A DNA stretch of 64,000 nt from Siculibacillus lacustris (GTDB lineage: Bacteria; Pseudomonadota; Alphaproteobacteria; Rhizobiales; Ancalomicrobiaceae), in assembly GCF_004328075.1 (NCBI RefSeq), contig NZ_SJFN01000002.1, positions 195,487 to 259,486 on the forward strand, in the 5' to 3' direction. Position numbers and translations under genes: made by a program. The notes under the pieces are model-generated. The model had not been told where the DNA came from, ran no database searches, and saw only the letters and a program-made list of their open reading frames with translations. Shown here piece after piece: positions 43,147 through 52,568 of the stretch; position 1 is the first letter of the stretch; each line of letters starts with the position of its first letter.

Positions 43147-44364
43147 ATGACCGCCACCGCGACCGTCGACACGATCTGGACCGCCGCCCGGCTCGCCACC
43201 ATGGCCGCCGACCGGCCCGGGCTGGGGCTCGTCGACGACGGGCTGATCGCCGCCCGCGACGGCCGCATCGTGTGGGTCGGCCAACGCGCCGAGCGGCCCG
43301 CCGGGCTCACCGCCACGCGCGAGATCGACTGCGGCGGCCGCTGGATCACCCCCGGGCTGATCGACTGCCACACCCATCTGATCCACGGCGGCAACCGCGC
43401 CGACGAATTCGAGAAGCGCCTCGCCGGGGTTTCTTACGCCGACATCGCGCGGGCCGGCGGCGGCATTGCCGCGACCGTCGCGGCGACCCGCGCGGCGAGC
43501 GAGGACGATCTGGTCGCGACCGCGCTGCCGCGGCTCGATCGACTGCTCGCCGACGGCGTCACCACCGTCGAGATCAAGTCCGGTTATGCGTTGGATCTCG
43601 CCGGCGAAGCGCGGATGCTGCGCGCCGCCCGGCGCCTCGGGCAGATCCGCGACGTCGAGGTGGTGACCACCTTCCTCGGCGCCCATGCGATCGCTCCGGA
43701 GCTCGCCGGCGACGCCGAAGCCCATGTCGATCGGGTGATCGCGATGATCCCGGCACTCGCGGCCGAAGGCCTGATCGACGCGGTCGACGCCTTCTGCGAG
43801 ACCATCGCATTCTCGCCCGCCCAGACCGCGCGGGTGTTCGCCGCCGCCCGCGCCCATGGGCTGCCGGTCAAGCTCCACGCCGACCAGTTGTCCGATTCGG
43901 ACGGGGCGGCGCTGGCCGCGTCCTTCGGGGCGCTGTCGGCCGATCACCTCGAGTGGACGACCGAAGCGGGGGCTGCGGCGATGGCGGCGGCCGGCACCGT
44001 CGCGGTGCTGTTGCCCGGCGCCTTCTTCGTGCTGCGCGAAACCAGGAAGCCGCCGATCGACGCCTTCCGCCGTGCCGGCGTGGGGATGGCGGTGGCCACC
44101 GACTACAACCCCGGCACCTCGCCCCTGACCTCGCCGCTGCTCGCGGCGGCGATGGCCGCGACGCTGTTCGGTCTCACCGTGCCGGAGGCCCTGCTCGGGG
44201 TCACCCGCCACGCCGCCCGCGCCCTCGGCCGGCTCGACACGATCGGTACGCTGGAGGCGGGCAAGGCCTGCGATCTGGCGGTCTGGTCGATCGACACGCC
44301 CGCCGAACTCGTCCAGGGTCTCGGAGCGCTGCCGCTCCACGCCCGCATTCGGAGAGGTCGATGA
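43147..44364 (+). CDS. hutI: Imidazolonepropionase
   Basis: Opens the ring of 4-imidazolone-5-propanoate to N-formimino-L-glutamate, the third hut step. 405 residues. An amidohydrolase: the metal motif is in [19 protein letters not shown], more ligands are His in [10 protein letters not shown] and in [12 protein letters not shown], and Asp in [11 protein letters not shown]. The length agrees with the family (about 405). The stop overlaps the hutH start (ATGA, 44361-44364). Confidence 0.96.
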   Translation: MTATATVDTIWTAARLATMAADRPGLGLVDDGLIAARDGRIVWVGQRAERPAGLTATREIDCGGRWITPGLIDCHTHLIHGGNRADEFEKRLAGVSYADIARAGGGIAATVAATRAASEDDLVATALPRLDRLLADGVTTVEIKSGYALDLAGEARMLRAARRLGQIRDVEVVTTFLGAHAIAPELAGDAEAHVDRVIAMIPALAAEGLIDAVDAFCETIAFSPAQTARVFAAARAHGLPVKLHADQLSDSDGAALAASFGALSADHLEWTTEAGAAAMAAAGTVAVLLPGAFFVLRETRKPPIDAFRRAGVGMAVATDYNPGTSPLTSPLLAAAMAATLFGLTVPEALLGVTRHAARALGRLDTIGTLEAGKACDLAVWSIDTPAELVQGLGALPLHARIRRGR

Positions 44365-45917
44365 CCGACACCGTGATCCTCACACCGGGCGCCGTGCCGC
44401 TCGCCTCCTGGCGCGCCATCGCCCGCGGTGCCGCGCTGCGCCTCGACGAAGCCGCCGTGCCGGCGATCCGCGCCGCGGCCGACGCGGTCGCGGCGATCGT
44501 CGCCCGCGGCGCGCCGGTCTACGGCATCAACACCGGCTTCGGCAAACTGGCGAGCGTGCGCATCGCCGACGCCGATCTCGCCACCCTCCAGCGCAATCTG
44601 GTGATGAGCCACGCGGCGGGGGTCGGCGATCCGCTCGATCCGGCGATCGTCCGGCTGATGATGGCGCTGAAGCTCGCCAATCTCGGGCGCGGCGCCTCGG
44701 GCGTGCGGCTCGACACGGCGCGGCTGCTCGAGGCGATGCTCGCCCGCGACGTGCTGCCGGTCATCCCGGCGCAGGGCTCGGTCGGCGCCTCCGGCGACCT
44801 CGCGCCACTCGCCCACATGACCGCGGCGATGATCGGCATCGGCGAGGCGACCCACGCCGGGGTGCGGATGCCGGCGACCGAGGCGCTCGCCCGCGCCGGC
44901 CTGGCGCCGGTCGAGCTCGGCCCCAAGGAGGGCCTCGCCCTCCTCAACGGCACCCAGTTCTCGACCGCCAATGCGCTCTTCGCGCTGTTTTCCACCGAAC
45001 GGCTGCTGCGGGTCGGGCTGATCACCGGGGCGCTGACCACCGATGCGGCGATGGGCTCCGACGGGCCGTTCGATCCGCGCATCCACGGTCTGCGACGCCA
45101 CCGCGGCCAGATCGAGACGGCGGCGGTGCTGCGCGAACTGATGGCCGGCAGCGCGGTGCGCGCCAGTCACGTCGAGGGCGACGACCGCATCCAGGACCCC
45201 TATTGCCTGCGCTGCCAGCCGCAGGTGATGGGCGCCGCACTCGACATCCTGCGCAACGTCGCCCGCACGCTGACCGACGAGGCCGACGGCGTCACCGACA
45301 ATCCGCTGATCTTCGTCGATCCGACCGGCGCCGGGCCGGGCGAGGCGATCTCCGGCGGCAACTTCCACGCCGAGCCGGTGGCCTTCGCCGCCGACATCAC
45401 CGCGCTGGCGATCTGCGAGATCGGGTCGCTCGCCGAGCGGCGGATCTCGCTCTTGGTCGATCCGGTGCTGTCGCGCCTGCCGGCCTTCCTGACCCCGCGG
45501 CCCGGGCTCAATTCCGGCTTCATGATCCCCCAGGTCACCGCCGCGGCGCTGGTCTCGGAGAACAAGCAGATGGCCCATCCGGCCAGCGTCGATTCGATCC
45601 CGACCTCGGCCAACCAGGAAGATCACGTGTCGATGGCCGCCCACGGCGCCCATCGCCTGCACCGCATGGCGCGCAACCTCGCCCATGTGCTGGCGATCGA
45701 GCTGGTCGCCGCCGCCCAGGGCCTCGACTTCCACAGCGGCCTCGCGTCGAGCCCGCCGCTCGAGCGGGTCCGTGCCACTTTACGCGCACGGGTGCCGACG
45801 CTCGGCGACGACCGCTTCCTCGCCCCCGATCTCGCGGCGGCGGCCGAGCTGATCCTGTCCGGCGCGATCGAGGCGGCGGTCGCGCCGCTGGCGCTGCCGA
45901 GCGTCACGGAGGTCTGA
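44361..45917 (+). CDS. hutH: Histidine ammonia-lyase
   Basis: Removes ammonia from histidine to give urocanate, the first hut step. 518 residues. The MIO cofactor forms from Ala143-Ser144-Gly145 in [12 protein letters not shown]. The active-site segments [20 protein letters not shown] and QPQVMGA (RCQPQVMG) and [10 protein letters not shown] are all intact. Slightly longer at the C-terminus than the Pseudomonas enzyme. Coupled with hutI, followed by hutG two bases after its stop. Confidence 0.96.
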   Translation: MTDTVILTPGAVPLASWRAIARGAALRLDEAAVPAIRAAADAVAAIVARGAPVYGINTGFGKLASVRIADADLATLQRNLVMSHAAGVGDPLDPAIVRLMMALKLANLGRGASGVRLDTARLLEAMLARDVLPVIPAQGSVGASGDLAPLAHMTAAMIGIGEATHAGVRMPATEALARAGLAPVELGPKEGLALLNGTQFSTANALFALFSTERLLRVGLITGALTTDAAMGSDGPFDPRIHGLRRHRGQIETAAVLRELMAGSAVRASHVEGDDRIQDPYCLRCQPQVMGAALDILRNVARTLTDEADGVTDNPLIFVDPTGAGPGEAISGGNFHAEPVAFAADITALAICEIGSLAERRISLLVDPVLSRLPAFLTPRPGLNSGFMIPQVTAAALVSENKQMAHPASVDSIPTSANQEDHVSMAAHGAHRLHRMARNLAHVLAIELVAAAQGLDFHSGLASSPPLERVRATLRARVPTLGDDRFLAPDLAAAAELILSGAIEAAVAPLALPSVTEV

Positions 45918-45919
45918 CG

Positions 45920-46741
45920 ATGAGCGACGACGCTTCCTTCGTGGTGGTCACGCGCGGCGACGCACCGCTGATCCTGAGCTTCCCCCATACCGGCACCGAC
46001 CTGCCGGGGGCCTATGCGACCCGCTTCGTCTCGCCCTGGCTCGCCCGTCAGGATGCCGACTGGCACGTCGAGCAGCTCTATGGCTTCGCCGTCGCGCTCG
46101 GCGCCACCTGTGTGCGGACGACGGTGTCGCGCTCGGTGATCGACGTCAATCGCGACCCGTCCGGGGCGTCGCTCTATCCGGGGCAGGTGACCACCGGCCT
46201 GTGCCCGACCGAGACCTTCGAGGGCGCGCCGCTCTACCGACCCGGCGAGGCGCCGGACGAGTCCGAGATCGCCGCGCGGCGGGCGCAGTTCTTCGATCCG
46301 TTCCACGCGGCGCTCGGGGCCGAGATCGCGCGGCTCAGGGCGATCCATCCGCGGGTGGTGCTCTACGATTGCCACTCGATCCGCTCGGTATTGCCGCGGC
46401 TGTTCCCCGGCACCTTGCCGCAGTTCAACATCGGCACCAACGCGGGTGCGGCCTGCGACGCGCGCGTCGCCGCGGCGGTCGAGGGGCCGTGTGCCGCCTC
46501 GGGCCTCGGTCATGTCGTCGACGGACGGTTCAAGGGCGGGTGGATCACCCGCCACTACGGGGCGCCCGCCGACGGCGTCCACGCCATCCAGATGGAACTG
46601 GCGTGGCGCGGCTACCTGCGCGAACCGGCCGCGGTGACGCCGGAGACCTGGCCGGTCGCCTACGACCCGGCCCATGCCGAGCCGGTGCGCGCAGTGCTCC
46701 AGCGCGCGCTCGACGGCCTCCTCGCTTTCGCCCGCGGCTGA
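45920..46741 (+). CDS. hutG: N-formylglutamate deformylase
   Basis: Hydrolyses N-formyl-L-glutamate to glutamate and formate, the last step of the five-step hut route. 273 residues from ATG 45920 with CGGAGG upstream. The FGase family is recognised from LILSFPHTGTDLPGA, DVNRDPSG, VLYDCHSI and GGWITRHYG. It is the partner of HutF downstream. Confidence 0.93.
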   Translation: MSDDASFVVVTRGDAPLILSFPHTGTDLPGAYATRFVSPWLARQDADWHVEQLYGFAVALGATCVRTTVSRSVIDVNRDPSGASLYPGQVTTGLCPTETFEGAPLYRPGEAPDESEIAARRAQFFDPFHAALGAEIARLRAIHPRVVLYDCHSIRSVLPRLFPGTLPQFNIGTNAGAACDARVAAAVEGPCAASGLGHVVDGRFKGGWITRHYGAPADGVHAIQMELAWRGYLREPAAVTPETWPVAYDPAHAEPVRAVLQRALDGLLAFARG

Positions 46742-46800
46742 GCCCGCGGTACCACCGCATCGCCGGCGATCGGCCCCACCCCGTTTTCGAGGAACCGCCG

Positions 46801-48159
46801 ATGGACGACCTGATCTTCGACCGGGCACTGCTGCCCGACGGCTGGCACCGCGACGTGCGGATCGCCGTCGCCGACGGGCGCATCGCCGCGGTGACCCCGG
46901 ACGCGACGCCCGAGGGCGCGCGGCGGGTCGCCGGCGTCGCCCTGCCGGGGGTCGGCAATCTCCACAGCCATGCCTTCCAGCGCGGCTTCGCCGGGCTGAC
47001 CGAGACCCGCGGCGCGGCGGAGGACCATTTCTGGACCTGGCGCGAGGCGATGTATCGCTTCGCCGGCGCCCTGACCCCGGAGACCCTCGAGGCGATCGCC
47101 GCGCTGGCCCAGATCGAGATGCTGGAGAGCGGCTTCACCGCGGTGGCCGAGTTCCACTACGTCCACCACGCCGCCGACGGCACGCCCTATGACGATCCGG
47201 CGGCGATGGCGGTGGCGGTGGCGGCCGCGGCAGAAGCGACCGGCATCGGACTGACGCTGTTGCCGGTGTTCTATGCCCATGGCGGGTTCGGCGGGCAGCC
47301 GACCGGGCCCGGGCAGCGGCGCTTCGTCTGCGACCTCGATCTGTTCGCCCGCATCGTCGAGGGCGGGACCCGCGCCGTCGCGGACCTCTCCGGCGGCGGA
47401 AGGGTCGGCATCGCACCGCATTCGCTCAGGGCGGTCACCGAGGGCGAGCTCGCGGCCCTGACCGCGGCCTATCCCGACGGCCCCGTGCACATCCACATCG
47501 CCGAGCAGACCCGCGAGGTCGAGGACTGCCTCGCCGCCACCGGCGCGCGCCCGATCGACCGGCTGTTCGACGTCGCGGGCGTCGACGGGCGCTGGTGCCT
47601 CGTGCATGCAACCCACGTGACGCCGGGCGAAATCGCCCGAATGGCGGGGTCCGGCGCGGTGGTCGGGCTCTGTCCGATCACCGAAGCCGACCTCGGCGAC
47701 GGCATCTTCCCGGCGACCGACTTCGCCGCGGCCGGGGGGCGCTTCGGGGTCGGCAGCGACTCCAACGTGCTGATCTCGCTGCCGCAGGAATTGCGCCTCC
47801 TCGAACAGTCGCAGCGGCTGCGCGACCGCGCCCGCAACCGGCTGGCCGACGGCGCGCGCTCGACCGGGCGCATCCTGTTCGACACCGCGGCGGCGGGCGG
47901 CGCCCGGGCGCTGGGCCTGGAAACCGGCCGATTGGCGATCGGCGCGCGGGCCGACGTGGTGGTGCTCGACGCCGATCACCCGGCGCTGGCCGGACGCCAT
48001 GACGACGCCGCGCTCGATTCCTGGATCTTCGCGGCGGCGTCCAATCCGGTGCGCGACGTCTGGGTGGCGGGGCGGCAGGTGGTCGCCGACGGGCGGCACC
48101 ACGCCCGCGCGCCGATCGAGGCCCGCGGCCGCGCGGCGTTGCGCGCGCTGGCGGGATAG
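46801..48159 (+). CDS. hutF: Formimidoylglutamate deiminase
   Basis: Converts formiminoglutamate to formylglutamate and ammonia. 452 residues. An amidohydrolase of the guanine deaminase-like group: HSHAFQRGFAG (two metal His), FHYVHHAADG, the third His in VHIHIAEQTRE and Asp in GVGSDSNVLIS. With HutG it defines the five-step pathway. It ends the hutIHGF unit; the transporter operon starts 160 bp downstream with its own regulatory site. Confidence 0.94.
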   Translation: MDDLIFDRALLPDGWHRDVRIAVADGRIAAVTPDATPEGARRVAGVALPGVGNLHSHAFQRGFAGLTETRGAAEDHFWTWREAMYRFAGALTPETLEAIAALAQIEMLESGFTAVAEFHYVHHAADGTPYDDPAAMAVAVAAAAEATGIGLTLLPVFYAHGGFGGQPTGPGQRRFVCDLDLFARIVEGGTRAVADLSGGGRVGIAPHSLRAVTEGELAALTAAYPDGPVHIHIAEQTREVEDCLAATGARPIDRLFDVAGVDGRWCLVHATHVTPGEIARMAGSGAVVGLCPITEADLGDGIFPATDFAAAGGRFGVGSDSNVLISLPQELRLLEQSQRLRDRARNRLADGARSTGRILFDTAAAGGARALGLETGRLAIGARADVVVLDADHPALAGRHDDAALDSWIFAAASNPVRDVWVAGRQVVADGRHHARAPIEARGRAALRALAG

Positions 48160-48188
48160 CGGCGAAACGTCATTTGCCGTTGCCTCGT

Positions 48189-48267
48189 TTTTATGCATGG
48201 AATGGCGGTGCCCCCCAAAACGGCCGTTGACAAGGACCGGGCTGGTGCAGTGCATTATGTCTAGACA
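48189..48267 (+). promoter_or_regulatory. Promoter and HutC sites before the ABC transporter
   Basis: A consensus -35 box TTGACA at 48227-48232 is followed, about 18 bases on, by the -10 region TGCATTAT (48251-48258), over which lies the perfect palindrome TGTCTAGACA (48258-48267). A second partial site, TTTATGCATGG at 48190-48200, shares TTTATGCAT with the site before hutC. This is the best of the three operators and lies 53 bp before the binding-protein gene. Confidence 0.72.
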
Positions 48268-48319
48268 AAGCCCTCGGGCTGGTCGGTCGAAATCATCCAT
48301 CCAAACGGAGAGTGGTCGT

Positions 48320-49153
48320 ATGAACAGGCGCGTGCTCATCAACTGGTCTCTCGCCCTCGGGGTGTCCCTGGGCCTGTCGACCCTGGCCCCGAAGGTCGCC
48401 TCTGCCGACGTCCTCGACGCGGTCAAGAAGGCCGGCGTGCTCAAGGTCGGTACCGAGACCGAATTCGCCCCCTTCGACTTCATCGACAAGGGCAAGCACG
48501 TCGGCCTCAACGTCGACCTGTTCGACGAGATCGGCAAGGAACTGGGCGTCAAGATCGAATGGATCGCGCTGCCCTGGGACGGCGTCCTGCCCGGCCTGGA
48601 GAGCGGCAAGTTCGACATCGTCGCCGGTCCCGCGACGATCACCAAGAAGCGCCTGGAGCGCTACAAGTTCTCGCCGCCGATCGCCGAAGCGACCGTGGCG
48701 ATCCTGAAGAAGAAGGGCGACGCCAGCATCACCAAGCCGGAAGACATCGCCGGCAAGGCCACCGGCGCCGGCAAGGCCACCGTGCAGCTGTCGCTGTTGC
48801 AGGACCTGGTCAAGAAGCTGCCGAAGCAGGGTGAAGTGAAGGAATACGTCGGCTTCAACGAGGCCTACGCCGATCTCGCCGCCGGCCGCATCGCCGCGGT
48901 CGCCAACTCGCTGCCGAACATCGCCTTCGTCGCCCAGACCAGCGGCGCCTTCGAGGTGGTGCTGCCGACCTTCGGACCGAAGACCTACTTCGGCTTCCCG
49001 GAGAACGCCGACGCCGAGCACGTCAAGCTGAACGAAGCCGTCGCCGTGGCGATGGGCAAGATCAAGGCCGACGGGCGCATGGGCAAGATCCAGAAGAAGT
49101 GGTTCGGCGTCGAGTTCGACACCCCGGCCGAGGTCAAGGAACCCAGCCTCTGA
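48320..49153 (+). CDS. Polar amino acid ABC transporter substrate-binding protein
   Basis: 277 residues from ATG 48320 (CGGAGAG upstream). A Sec signal peptide ends at KVASA near residue 29. The SBP_bac_3 fold is evident: VLKVGTETEFAPFDFID, LPWDGVLPGLESGKFDIVAG, and YVGFNEAYADLAAGRIAAV. The ligand-binding Asp/Arg pair of basic amino acid binders is not obvious to me. The hut setting suggests histidine, urocanate or a histidine derivative. Periplasmic. Confidence 0.9.
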   Translation: MNRRVLINWSLALGVSLGLSTLAPKVASADVLDAVKKAGVLKVGTETEFAPFDFIDKGKHVGLNVDLFDEIGKELGVKIEWIALPWDGVLPGLESGKFDIVAGPATITKKRLERYKFSPPIAEATVAILKKKGDASITKPEDIAGKATGAGKATVQLSLLQDLVKKLPKQGEVKEYVGFNEAYADLAAGRIAAVANSLPNIAFVAQTSGAFEVVLPTFGPKTYFGFPENADAEHVKLNEAVAVAMGKIKADGRMGKIQKKWFGVEFDTPAEVKEPSL

Positions 49154-49232
49154 CGATCGCGTAGGGCCCTGCCGAACCGCGGCAGGGTCCGACGATCGCC
49201 TAGTGGCCCTGCTGCCGAACCGCGGCAGGGCC
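49151..49232 (+). repeat. Tandem duplicated hairpin between binding protein and permease genes
   Basis: Two diverged copies of a 40-base unit (49151-49189 and 49190-49232), each starting GACGATCGC and containing CCGAACCGCGGCAGGG. In the first, CCCTGCCG and CGGCAGGG make a perfect stem at 49167-49187; in the second the left arm has an extra CTG. Hairpins at this place usually protect the binding-protein message and lower permease expression. Confidence 0.75.
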
Positions 49233-49258
49233 GGCCCCGCCACCGGAGACGGCGCCGC

Positions 49259-49900
49259 ATGTCCTGGGAACTCTTCTGGCTGCTGGTCGAGGCCTCGGGC
49301 CTGACGATCGTCTACAGCGCCGTCTCCATCTTCTTCGGTTTTCTCCTGGCGGCGGCGATCTGCGGCGCCGACCTCTCCGGCCGAGCGGCTGTCGCCCGTC
49401 CGGCGCGGCTGTTCGTGAGCTTCTTCCGCGGCACGCCGCTGCTGATCCAGCTGCTGCTGATCTACTATCTCCTGCCCAAGATCGGCCTCAACGTGCCGAG
49501 CGAGGTCGCCGCGGTGATCGGCCTGTCGTTCTCGACCGCGTCCTATCAGGCGGAGATCCTGCGCGGCGGCTTCCAGTCGGTGCCGCGCGGGGTGGTCGAA
49601 GCCGCCGACATGTGCGGGCTGTCGGCCCGCGCCACCTTCCGCCGCATTCGCCTGCCGATCGCCGTGCGCCTGACCCTGCCGGCGCTGACCTCGGAAGCGA
49701 TCATGATCCTGAAGTCGTCGTCGCTGATCTCGGTGGTCGGCGTGGTCGAGCTGACCACCATGGCCAAGGATCTCGCCTCGTCGACCTATCAGCCGCTGCC
49801 GATCTTCGCTTCGGCCGGCTTCATCTATCTCGTCATCAATCTCGTCGTCGCCGGTCTCGGACTGTGGGCGGAACGATCGGCACGCCGGGGGCACGCATGA
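49259..49900 (+). CDS. Amino acid ABC transporter permease, first subunit
   Basis: 213 residues, HisM/HisQ type. Five membrane helices by eye, N-terminal TLTIVYS-like segment (SGLTIVYSAVSIFFGFLLAA) and the EAA loop VPRGVVEAADMCGLSARATFRRIRLP, which docks the ATPase. Conserved FFRGTPLLIQL precedes it. Its stop overlaps the next permease start (ATGA at 49897-49900). Confidence 0.92.
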   Translation: MSWELFWLLVEASGLTIVYSAVSIFFGFLLAAAICGADLSGRAAVARPARLFVSFFRGTPLLIQLLLIYYLLPKIGLNVPSEVAAVIGLSFSTASYQAEILRGGFQSVPRGVVEAADMCGLSARATFRRIRLPIAVRLTLPALTSEAIMILKSSSLISVVGVVELTTMAKDLASSTYQPLPIFASAGFIYLVINLVVAGLGLWAERSARRGHA

Positions 49901-50595
49901 CCAGCCTTCTCGGCTATCTCGGCGGCGAGGACGGCCGCAACATCCTTTCCGGCCTCGTCAACACCTGCGTGTTGTGGGTGGTCGGCACGCTGCTCGGCAC
50001 CGTCCTCGGCTTCCTGACGGCGGTGGCTCGACGCTACGGACCGCGCCCGATCGACTGGCTGCTCAAGGCCTGCGTCGAGGTGATCCGCGGCACGCCGTTC
50101 CTGGTGCAGGCCTATCTGCTCTATTTCGGCGGACCCTATCTGTGCCTCGAGCTCGGCGGCGCCTCGGCCTGCCTGACGCTCGACCCGTTCGAGGCCGGCA
50201 TCCTCGGCCTGACCATCTATGCCGGCGCCTATTTCTCCGAACTGTTCCGCGCCGGCTTCGACGCCATTCCGCGCGGCCACATCGAAGCCGCGACCACCGT
50301 CGGCCTCGACCGCTGGCAGACGCTGCGGCGCATCATCCTGCCGGAGATGACCATGTTGGTGCTGCCGGCGATGGTCAACATGAGCATCCTGCTCCTCAAG
50401 GAGACCGCGGTGCTCTCGATCATCTCGGTCAAGGAACTGAAGTTCCAAGTCGACATCATCGGCAACCGCGACTACGCCTTCGTCGAGGCCTTCACCATTC
50501 TCGCCCTGGTCTACTGGGCGCTGGTCGAGCTCTGCGGCCGCGCCGGTCGCTACGCCGAAGCCCGCCTCTCCAGATATCGGTTCGCCCACTCATGA
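49897..50595 (+). CDS. Amino acid ABC transporter permease, second subunit
   Basis: 232 residues of the same family: [17 protein letters not shown], then the EAA loop [20 protein letters not shown]. Five membrane helices. Two different permeases are typical for His/Arg/octopine-type importers. Coupled by ATGA overlaps to both neighbours. Confidence 0.92.
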   Translation: MTSLLGYLGGEDGRNILSGLVNTCVLWVVGTLLGTVLGFLTAVARRYGPRPIDWLLKACVEVIRGTPFLVQAYLLYFGGPYLCLELGGASACLTLDPFEAGILGLTIYAGAYFSELFRAGFDAIPRGHIEAATTVGLDRWQTLRRIILPEMTMLVLPAMVNMSILLLKETAVLSIISVKELKFQVDIIGNRDYAFVEAFTILALVYWALVELCGRAGRYAEARLSRYRFAHS

Positions 50596-51386
50596 GCACG
50601 GTTCCCGCCATCCGCGTCCGCGGTCTCGTCAAGCGTTTCGGCGACGTCGAGGTGCTGTCGGGCATCGATCTCGACGCCCCGCGCGGCGAGGTCACCTGTC
50701 TGATCGGCCCCTCGGGCTCGGGCAAGAGCACGCTCCTGCGCTGCATCGCCCTGCTCGAGGAAGCGACCGACGGCTTCATCGAGATCGACGGCGAACCGCT
50801 CGGCTTCGGGTTGGGCCCGAACGGCGAGCGGATGCGCCTGCCGCAGGCCTCGGTGCGCCAAGTCCGCGCCAAGATCGGCATGGTGTTCCAGCAGTTCAAC
50901 CTGTGGCCGCACATGACGGCGCTCGGCAATGTCGCCGAGGCGCTGGTCACCGTCCACGGCATGCCGCGCGCCGCGGCCAACGCCAAGGCGATGGCCGAGC
51001 TCGACAAGGTCGGGCTGGCGGCGCGGGCCGAGCACTATCCGAGCGAACTGTCCGGCGGCCAGCAGCAGCGCGTGGCGATCGCCCGGGCGCTGGCGCTGGA
51101 GCCACGGATCATGCTGTTCGACGAGCCGACCTCGTCTCTCGACCCGGAACTGACCGGCGAAGTGCTGTCGGTCATGCGGGGGCTCGCAGACTCCGGCATG
51201 ACCATGCTGGTGGTGACCCACGAGATCGGCTTCGCCGCTTCGGTCGCCTCCAAGATCGTGTTCCTCGATCACGGCAAGCTGCTGGTCGAGGGAGCGCCGG
51301 GCACGGTGTTCGGCAAGCCGCGGCATCCGCGCATCGAGCAGTTCCTCGACACCTATCTCGACCGCGGGGCCGCCGGCCTGCTGTGA
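50592..51386 (+). CDS. Amino acid ABC transporter ATP-binding protein
   Basis: 264 residues, HisP/GlnQ type. Walker [11 protein letters not shown]-loop [12 protein letters not shown], signature [15 protein letters not shown], Walker [13 protein letters not shown] and the switch His in [10 protein letters not shown]. It supplies energy for the two permeases before it. The Rieske gene begins 95 bp later on the same strand. Confidence 0.95.
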   Translation: MSTVPAIRVRGLVKRFGDVEVLSGIDLDAPRGEVTCLIGPSGSGKSTLLRCIALLEEATDGFIEIDGEPLGFGLGPNGERMRLPQASVRQVRAKIGMVFQQFNLWPHMTALGNVAEALVTVHGMPRAAANAKAMAELDKVGLAARAEHYPSELSGGQQQRVAIARALALEPRIMLFDEPTSSLDPELTGEVLSVMRGLADSGMTMLVVTHEIGFAASVASKIVFLDHGKLLVEGAPGTVFGKPRHPRIEQFLDTYLDRGAAGLL

Positions 51387-51480
51387 CGAGAGGCCGGCGG
51401 GACGGTGCATCCGTCCGCGGCCGGCGCGGGCACCCCATTCGATCCGGCCGGAGGGCCGTCGCGCGAGAGGAGATCGACCA

Positions 51481-52568
51481 TGTTCGTCGAAAAGGCCTGG
51501 TACGTCGCCGCAATCTCCAGCGAGATCGGCCGCACGCTCACCCCCGTGCGCATCCTCGATCGACCGATCGTGCTCTATCGCCGCGAGGACGGCAGTCCGG
51601 TGGCGCTCGACGACGCCTGCCCGCATCGCAAGCTGCCGCTGTCGATGGGCCGCCTGCAGGGGGACGTGGTCGAATGCGGCTATCACGGCCTGCGCTTCGA
51701 CGGCAGCGGCCAATGCGTACGGGTGCCGGCGACGCCGCAGGTCGCCGAACGCATCGGCGTCAGGTCGTGGCCGGTGGTCGACCGCTACGGCCTGCTGTGG
51801 ATCTGGACCGGCGACGCGGCCGAAGCCGATCCGGCGGAGATCTTCGCGGTCGAGCACTGGGACGACGCGAGCTGGGGGCGGACGGCGCCGGGGTCGATGG
51901 CGGTCGACTGCAACTGGCTCTACATCACCGACAATCTGCTCGATCCGAGCCATGTCGCCTGGGTCCATCAGACCTCGTTCGGCAACGCGGCCTGCGAGGA
52001 GGTGCCGGTCCGGGCGCGGCCGACCGAGGACGGAATCATCGTCTCGCGCTGGATGATGGACGTCGAAGTGGCGCCGTTCTACGCGCCCTTCACCAAATTC
52101 ACCGGCAACGCCGATCGCGAGCAGCACTACGAGGTGCGCTTTCCGGCCCATGCGATCATCAAGGCGATCTTCGTGCCGGCGGGCAGCGGCGGGCCGGGCG
52201 AACCGCTCCACCCGGACGCCTTCCTGATGGACTCGTACAACTTCATGACGCCGATCGACGGCCAGCGGACGCGCTATTTCTGGTTCCAGATGCGCAACTT
52301 CGCCCCCGACGACACTGCGGTCGACGCCAGCTTCGCCGCGGCGGTGAAATTCGCCTTCGAAGAAGATCGGGTGATCCTCGGCGCCGTGCAGCACGGCATC
52401 GACACGGCGATCGTTCCGCCGATCAATCTGCCGATCGACGCCGGGCCGCTGCGCTTCCGCCGTCGCATCGCCGAACTGGTGGCCGCCGAGGCGGCCGCGA
52501 GACCCGAGGCCGCAGCGCGCCCAACGACGCTGCCGAGCAAACAACCGACCGAGGACTTCGTCGCATGA
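51481..52568 (+). CDS. Rieske non-heme iron oxygenase (VanA-type) within the hut island
   Basis: 362 residues from ATG 51481 with AGGAGAT upstream. Rieske cluster: Cys47, His49, Cys66, His69 ([21 protein letters not shown]). Catalytic iron: Asp155, His158, His163 in [14 protein letters not shown], the normal D-x2-H-x4-H. The layout and length match the VanA group, whose members mostly remove O- or N-methyl groups (vanillate, dicamba, caffeine) or hydroxylate rings. No reductase gene is nearby, so electrons come from elsewhere. The stop overlaps the hutU start (ATGA, 52565-52568), so it is made together with urocanase. An N-demethylase for a methylated histidine or imidazole is the simplest idea, but this is inference. 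Confidence 0.88.

Noticed and set aside
43147..48159. A hut cluster lacking urocanase
   Set aside because: hutU is absent from the hutIHGF run but is present at 52565-54229, so the pathway is complete.
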